Translations under genes and position numbers: made by a program
The notes under the pieces: generated by a model
What the model saw: the letters and a program-made list of their open reading frames with translations, nothing else
Told to the model about the DNA's origin: nothing
Databases searched by the model: none
Part shown: in pieces, positions 23,026 to 26,321 of the stretch
Numbering within the stretch: position 1 is the first letter of the stretch
How the letters are laid out: each line of letters opens with the position of its first letter
Source: an uncultured Veillonella sp.
Lineage (GTDB): Bacteria > Bacillota > Negativicutes > Veillonellales > Veillonellaceae
Assembly (NCBI GenBank): GCA_900544365.1
Contig: UQVF01000021.1
Span: 1 to 26,321, forward strand
DNA length: 26,321 nucleotides
Direction: 5' to 3'

Positions 23026-24469
23026 TCACATCATGTTTACCTAATGAGCGAGCAACTTGTAGTTGAACCCCTCTATTTCTCTCACTTTGATAGGAAGTAG
23101 GAGCTGGTGCTTTTCCTCCAACTTTTGCCACCCATTCTTGGAGCGCCTCTTTACTGCCTCCTGGAAACGGGGCTAGGTGTTTACTAATCCACTTGTTTAA
23201 CGTCTCTTTATCCTTAACACCATCTGGAAAGTCTGCTTGAAATTGCTCTATACTACCTGGCAACGCCCATGTACCTAACATAGAGCCTAAATATTTATGA
23301 TTTTGATTATATAGTCTTACGAAGCTCTCCATGCCTGCTTGACGGTCAAAGGTATATTTTACATCTAGATCATTATTTTGGAATTTATTATATGAACTAA
23401 AACCTATCCCGTGTAGTCCAAATAGATTACGGAATCCAGGAATAACATTCTCTCCTCTAAGGTAATAAGATTTTCCTGTGTTCGGATTAATCATTAATTT
23501 GCCTTGATCATCCAATTTACCCACGCCTATAGCAAATATAATACGATTCCAGTCATTTTGGTTCCAATACTTTAAATTAGGTGTTGAAACAGGATAACCA
23601 TCTTTACCTTGTTTATGTGTATAGGAAATACTCAAACGATGGGTATCATCAAAATCTTTATCAACTCGAATATTAGCTCCTTTTTCTTTAAACTCAGACC
23701 CACCAAGCGTAGCAGATTTACCTGTATAGCCATCCACAAACTTTGTGTCGCCAGAGGTAATTTTATTTAGACCTACAAAATAATGTAAGGAGTTATCATT
23801 ACCCGCACTGCCCAAGTAAGTGAAGTCATATTTATGTTGCTTCCAGCTACCTGTTGAAACATCTAATGTAGCCTGTCCACCACCTTCAACTCCTTTACGA
23901 GTCAAAATATTAATGACGCCACCTGTAGCATCTGAACCATACGCCGAAGCCCCAGGTCCTTTGATAACTTCAATTTTATCAACAGCATTCATATTGATGA
24001 CTTGATCTAAATTTACACCTGTACTTTTGCTACCATTTTCATTCATAGAACCAATATTCTCACTGGTCAAATTATCTACACGACGACCATCTACAAGAAT
24101 AATCACTCGAGCATCGCCATTAATAGTCAAACTATTATTATGTGAATTATATCCATATTCTCCACCACGATATCCAGGACTTTGGATAGCTACACCGGGA
24201 ACACGTTTAATGGCTTCACTTAAATCAGTATAGTGACGCTTTTCAATCTCTTCCCGAGTAATAACTTTCACATCACCACCTGTACGATAATAGGATTGTT
24301 CCGTTACAGTGTTACCAAATTGATCCTTTGAACGGTCTCCCTTCACGATTTTAGGGTCTAATTGATACTTATCTAGATGTTCATCAAATGCCGCTTGTAC
24401 TCCACTAAATGTAGTAAGTGCTACGCAAGCTAGCAAAGCTGCTGACACCCCTTTTTTTGTAAATTTCAT
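22982..24469 (-). CDS. TonB-dependent outer-membrane receptor, N-terminal fragment
   Basis: First 495 residues of a TonB-dependent receptor. A signal peptide covers about residues 1-26 (KFTKKGVSAALLACVALTTF, ending VQA-A). A TonB-box-like stretch is near YQLDPKIV. The plug domain follows: VKVITREEIEKRHYTDLSEA, GVAIQSPGYRGG, NGDARVIILVDGRRVD and KIEVIKGPGASAYGSDATGGVINI. The first barrel strands come after that. The ATG ending at 24469 is chosen because GGGAGG lies 8 bases upstream and it begins the signal peptide; the open frame to 24541 adds no plausible leader. Translation stops at TAG (22982-22984), mid-barrel, where the other fragment takes over. The likely ligand is an iron chelate, heme or cobalamin; this cannot be decided. 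Confidence 0.85.
   Translation of the reverse strand: MKFTKKGVSAALLACVALTTFSGVQAAFDEHLDKYQLDPKIVKGDRSKDQFGNTVTEQSYYRTGGDVKVITREEIEKRHYTDLSEAIKRVPGVAIQSPGYRGGEYGYNSHNNSLTINGDARVIILVDGRRVDNLTSENIGSMNENGSKSTGVNLDQVINMNAVDKIEVIKGPGASAYGSDATGGVINILTRKGVEGGGQATLDVSTGSWKQHKYDFTYLGSAGNDNSLHYFVGLNKITSGDTKFVDGYTGKSATLGGSEFKEKGANIRVDKDFDDTHRLSISYTHKQGKDGYPVSTPNLKYWNQNDWNRIIFAIGVGKLDDQGKLMINPNTGKSYYLRGENVIPGFRNLFGLHGIGFSSYNKFQNNDLDVKYTFDRQAGMESFVRLYNQNHKYLGSMLGTWALPGSIEQFQADFPDGVKDKETLNKWISKHLAPFPGGSKEALQEWVAKVGGKAPAPTSYQSERNRGVQLQVARSLGKHDVIGNITYDKAANYHI
22983..22989 (-). repeat. Short TA tract at the receptor frameshift
   Basis: TATATAT on the plus strand. The minus-strand codons read CAT ATA TAG (stop). 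One further TA unit would read CAT ATA TAT AGC and continue into the downstream frame. Confidence 0.8.
24448..24458 (-). repeat. A7G4 tract in the receptor signal-peptide codons
   Basis: The minus strand reads AAAAAAAGGGG within codons 4-8 of the receptor. Homopolymers near a start codon can slip, but this one is in frame here and short. Confidence 0.5.
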
Positions 24470-24545
24470 GAATATACCTCCCTTAAGTATTCCGTACGCC
24501 CTACGAAATATAAAACACCCCTTATTCTTATAAGGTTTCATTTCA

Positions 24546-24575
24546 AGTATAAGTCTACAATACGTTAAAATTCAA
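24546..24575 (-). promoter_or_regulatory. Promoter-like elements of the receptor gene
   Basis: Minus-strand TTGAAT (24570-24575) and TATACT (24546-24551) with an 18-base spacer. The start would be near 24539, giving a ~70-base leader that contains a small hairpin (CCTTAT/ATAAGG, 24520-24535). Confidence 0.5.
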
Positions 24576-24582
24576 GTTTATC

Positions 24583-24600
24583 ATTATGAAAATTCATAAT
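24583..24600 (-). promoter_or_regulatory. Palindrome next to the receptor -35, possible metal-regulator site
   Basis: ATTATGAA-AA-TTCATAAT, perfect 8-base arms, 7 bases upstream of the proposed -35. Its AT-rich ATTAT/ATAAT half sites recall Fur-type boxes, but it is not a close match to the Fur consensus. The rest of the gap up to tonB (24601-24706) shows nothing else. Confidence 0.45.
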
Positions 24601-24706
24601 TCTTTGTATTACGATATGTTATATTGCAATTATTGTATACCTTGACTTATATATTTTTTAGTATTGATTACGCCCATCTACAATATCCTCTAATACTATT
24701 TTAATA

Positions 24707-24757
24707 ACAAAAACCGCCATACAATTCTTATCTAAATATAATAAGAACCATATGGCG
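24707..24757 (-). terminator. Terminator of the exbB-exbD-tonB operon
   Basis: Hairpin with CGCCATA (24715-24721) pairing with TATGGCG (24751-24757), and inner TTCTTAT/ATAAGAA. It is followed on the minus strand by GGTTTTTGTT. It lies 46 bases past the tonB stop. Confidence 0.82.
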
Positions 24758-24802
24758 CTATGTACTTCATCTAAGCTAATGTATAGATGTCACTATTTAA
24801 TT

Positions 24803-25519
24803 TTATAATGCAAAGCGATAGGTTCTCGTTGCATAGGCTCGGACTGGCCGTCCATTACGTGTAGCTGGTACAAAAGTCCATTGATATGCCACGCGCATCA
24901 CGGCTTGTTCAAACTCAGTTTGTCCGCTGCCTCCAACAATATCTACAGAGCTAACTGAACCATCTTTTTCTACTACCAATTGAACAACCACAGTGCCTGT
25001 TTTACCTTGGCGGAGCATTTTAGGGGGGTACGGTGCTTCTACATCACTGACTAGAGATAAACTACCAGCATCGACAATCACTCCATCATCGTTGCCCTCT
25101 ACCCCGTTACCATCTCCAGTGCCTTTGCCGTCGCCATCTCCATTACCATCACTATTTCTATCGCTAGGTCCCGTACCTTCTCCAGCGCCTCCAGAATTTC
25201 CTGGAAGTGCTGATGGCGGTGCGACAATCGCTACCTGTTTAGGTGCTTCCGCTTTCACTTGTTCTAAAATTGCCTCTGCATCAGCTAAATTTGTGATAGG
25301 TGGTGGAATCTCACGTTTTTCTGTATGTGGCGCTGTAATCGCAGGACCTGCATTCGGCTGTCCTGCGCTTCCTTTATCCTCATGAACCAACTGTACCTCT
25401 ACAATTTCATCTGATTCTGGTGTCGGTGTTTGGATATGACCCAATACACCTAGAAGTACTACAAGACCTATATTTGTCAGTCCGGATATCACTGCGGGTA
25501 TACGCCATCGTCTATCCAT
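24803..25519 (-). CDS. tonB: Energy transducer TonB
   Basis: Spans the periplasm to pass proton-motive energy from ExbB-ExbD to outer-membrane receptors. The 238-residue protein has one N-terminal membrane anchor (about residues 7-28). A Pro/Ala/Glu region follows to ~105. An unusual linker at 108-146 is built from Gly, Asp and Asn (such as GNGDGDGKGTGDGNG) instead of the usual Pro-Lys/Pro-Glu repeats. The C-terminal TonB domain spans about 160-238, with YPPKMLRQGKTGTVVVQLVVEKDGSV and WTFVPATRNGRPVRAY. GGAGG precedes the ATG. It is the last gene of the operon, 9 bases after exbD. Confidence 0.93.
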   Translation of the reverse strand: MDRRWRIPAVISGLTNIGLVVLLGVLGHIQTPTPESDEIVEVQLVHEDKGSAGQPNAGPAITAPHTEKREIPPPITNLADAEAILEQVKAEAPKQVAIVAPPSALPGNSGGAGEGTGPSDRNSDGNGDGDGKGTGDGNGVEGNDDGVIVDAGSLSLVSDVEAPYPPKMLRQGKTGTVVVQLVVEKDGSVSSVDIVGGSGQTEFEQAVMRVAYQWTFVPATRNGRPVRAYATRTYRFAL

Positions 25520-25528
25520 AGTACCTCC

Positions 25529-25933
25529 TTATTTACTATCTGTTGCAATGGATACTTTCACGATACCCATTTGTTTCAATGTATCTAAAACAGTGACAAA
25601 TGCACCATATTCTGCCTTCGCATCGCCACGCAAGATAACTACCATATCATCGCCCTTCGCTTTTTCCGCTTGTAAGTAGCGAATCATTTGGTCTAATGTC
25701 ACTGGCTGCGCTTCCACATAAATTTGTCCATTACTAGTCACAGTAATTGGAATTTTACGTTGCAAGTCCACTTTCGATGCCACCGCTTGTGGTAATTGAA
25801 TAGGCACAGACTTTTGTACGACCATAGTCAACATACTCATCATGAAAAATACCAATAAAAAGAATATAATATCGATCATTGGAATAATCATGAGTTTCGG
25901 TTTAGACGTAGTCCGTAAGGATCTAAGCCGCAT
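25529..25933 (-). CDS. exbD: Biopolymer transport protein ExbD
   Basis: Inner-membrane partner of ExbB in the TonB motor. The 134-residue product has one membrane segment at about residues 14-36. It contains the essential proton-relay aspartate (Asp21 in PMIDIIFFLLVFF), followed by a periplasmic domain with VPIQLPQA and the conserved VVILRGDAKAEYG region. The ATG ending at 25933 is chosen over the longer frame because it begins at the usual RLRSLR...KPKL cytoplasmic tail and has AGGTGA 7 bases upstream. It overlaps the end of exbB by 11 bases. A TolR role is less likely given tonB next door. Confidence 0.93.
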   Translation of the reverse strand: MRLRSLRTTSKPKLMIIPMIDIIFFLLVFFMMSMLTMVVQKSVPIQLPQAVASKVDLQRKIPITVTSNGQIYVEAQPVTLDQMIRYLQAEKAKGDDMVVILRGDAKAEYGAFVTVLDTLKQMGIVKVSIATDSK

Positions 25934-26321
25934 GGTTGTCACCTGCCAATTCCGCCATATACATAGCACTTGCATCTTCGATTTGGCTAATCAAAATATC
26001 TTGTTGTTGCACTAAGTATGTATGTAAAATTAAAGCAATAATTGCCACGATCAAGCCTGTCGCTGTGGCAATCAAGGCTTCCCCTACGCCGCCAGTGATA
26101 GCAAATGGTTGGCCTTCAGAAATGGATAATACGCTGAAAGAACCAATCATACCAGTTACCGTACCCAACAAGCCCAATAATGGAGCCATCGTAACGATAG
26201 ATTCAATATAGTTTAAATATTGGCGCAACTTAGCAGATTCACTAATGGCTGCTGCTTCCAACAATTTTTCTTGCTGCTCTTTGTTATTGCCACCACGAGC
26301 TGCCTCTGCAAAAGTATTTGA
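25923..26321 (-). CDS. exbB: ExbB/MotA/TolQ-family proton channel, partial
   Basis: C-terminal 132 residues of ExbB; the gene runs off the window, and the frame stays open to the last base. Visible are part of the cytoplasmic region (EAARGGNNKEQQEKLEAAAISESAKL is split here by the edge), then YIESIVTMAPLLGLLGTVTGMIGSF (the second membrane helix with the conserved GLLGTVTGMI) and GGVGEALIATATGLIVAIIAL (third helix). These two helices are the family signature. A start codon cannot be assigned; a TTG ending at 26264 begins inside the protein and is not the true start. The operon promoter must lie outside the window. Confidence 0.92.
   Translation of the reverse strand, partial: SNTFAEAARGGNNKEQQEKLLEAAAISESAKLRQYLNYIESIVTMAPLLGLLGTVTGMIGSFSVLSISEGQPFAITGGVGEALIATATGLIVAIIALILHTYLVQQQDILISQIEDASAMYMAELAGDNHAA

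Noticed and set aside
24993..25385. Plus-strand open frame of 130 codons rich in Pro and Ser
   Set aside because: It is the antisense of the tonB Gly/Asp linker, whose composition removes stops on the other strand; no start signals.

Overview
The window is about 26 kb of AT-rich DNA in which every supported gene lies on the minus strand. It combines a low-GC Firmicutes gene order (decarboxylase-tmk-holB-ricT-trmN6-rsmI-metG-tatD, and glmU-prs-pth) with diderm outer-membrane machinery (TonB-dependent receptor, ExbB, ExbD, TonB). That mix points to a Negativicute, most likely Veillonella or a close relative. This is inferred from content; no rRNA or tRNA gene is present to confirm it.

Reading in the direction of transcription (high to low coordinates): 24803-26321 is an exbB (cut by the window edge)-exbD-tonB operon ending in a hairpin terminator. 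At 22051-24469 lies a TonB-dependent receptor with its own promoter-like region and an upstream palindrome. Its frame is broken at a short TA tract near 22985, so it reads as two fragments. A hairpin terminator separates it by only 14 bases from a FecB/TroA-type periplasmic binding protein (20971-22002), followed by an OPA-family MFS transporter (19560-20882) and a one-span membrane protein of unknown function (18627-19319). An AT-rich block with four ~41-bp degenerate tandem repeats (18237-18399) precedes an AAA/DUF4143 ATPase (16995-18212).

13801-16822 is glmU-prs-pth: UDP-GlcNAc synthesis, PRPP synthesis and peptidyl-tRNA recycling. Next come two small monocistronic genes: a 62-aa basic GAGRKK protein, and a 65-aa protein of unknown function behind a consensus sigma-70 promoter and a ~165-nt leader that can form three helices. 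Each has its own terminator.

10240-12598 holds an Orn/Lys/Arg decarboxylase and a thymidylate kinase, closed by a terminator. An extended -10 promoter then starts a tight operon of holB, ricT, trmN6, rsmI, metG and tatD, in which all neighbours overlap. Past a hairpin without a clear U tract follow ppx and ppk1, the polyphosphate-degrading and -making pair.

Most of the window is housekeeping. The less ordinary parts are the frameshifted receptor, the structured leader with its 65-aa ORF, and the 41-bp repeat array.
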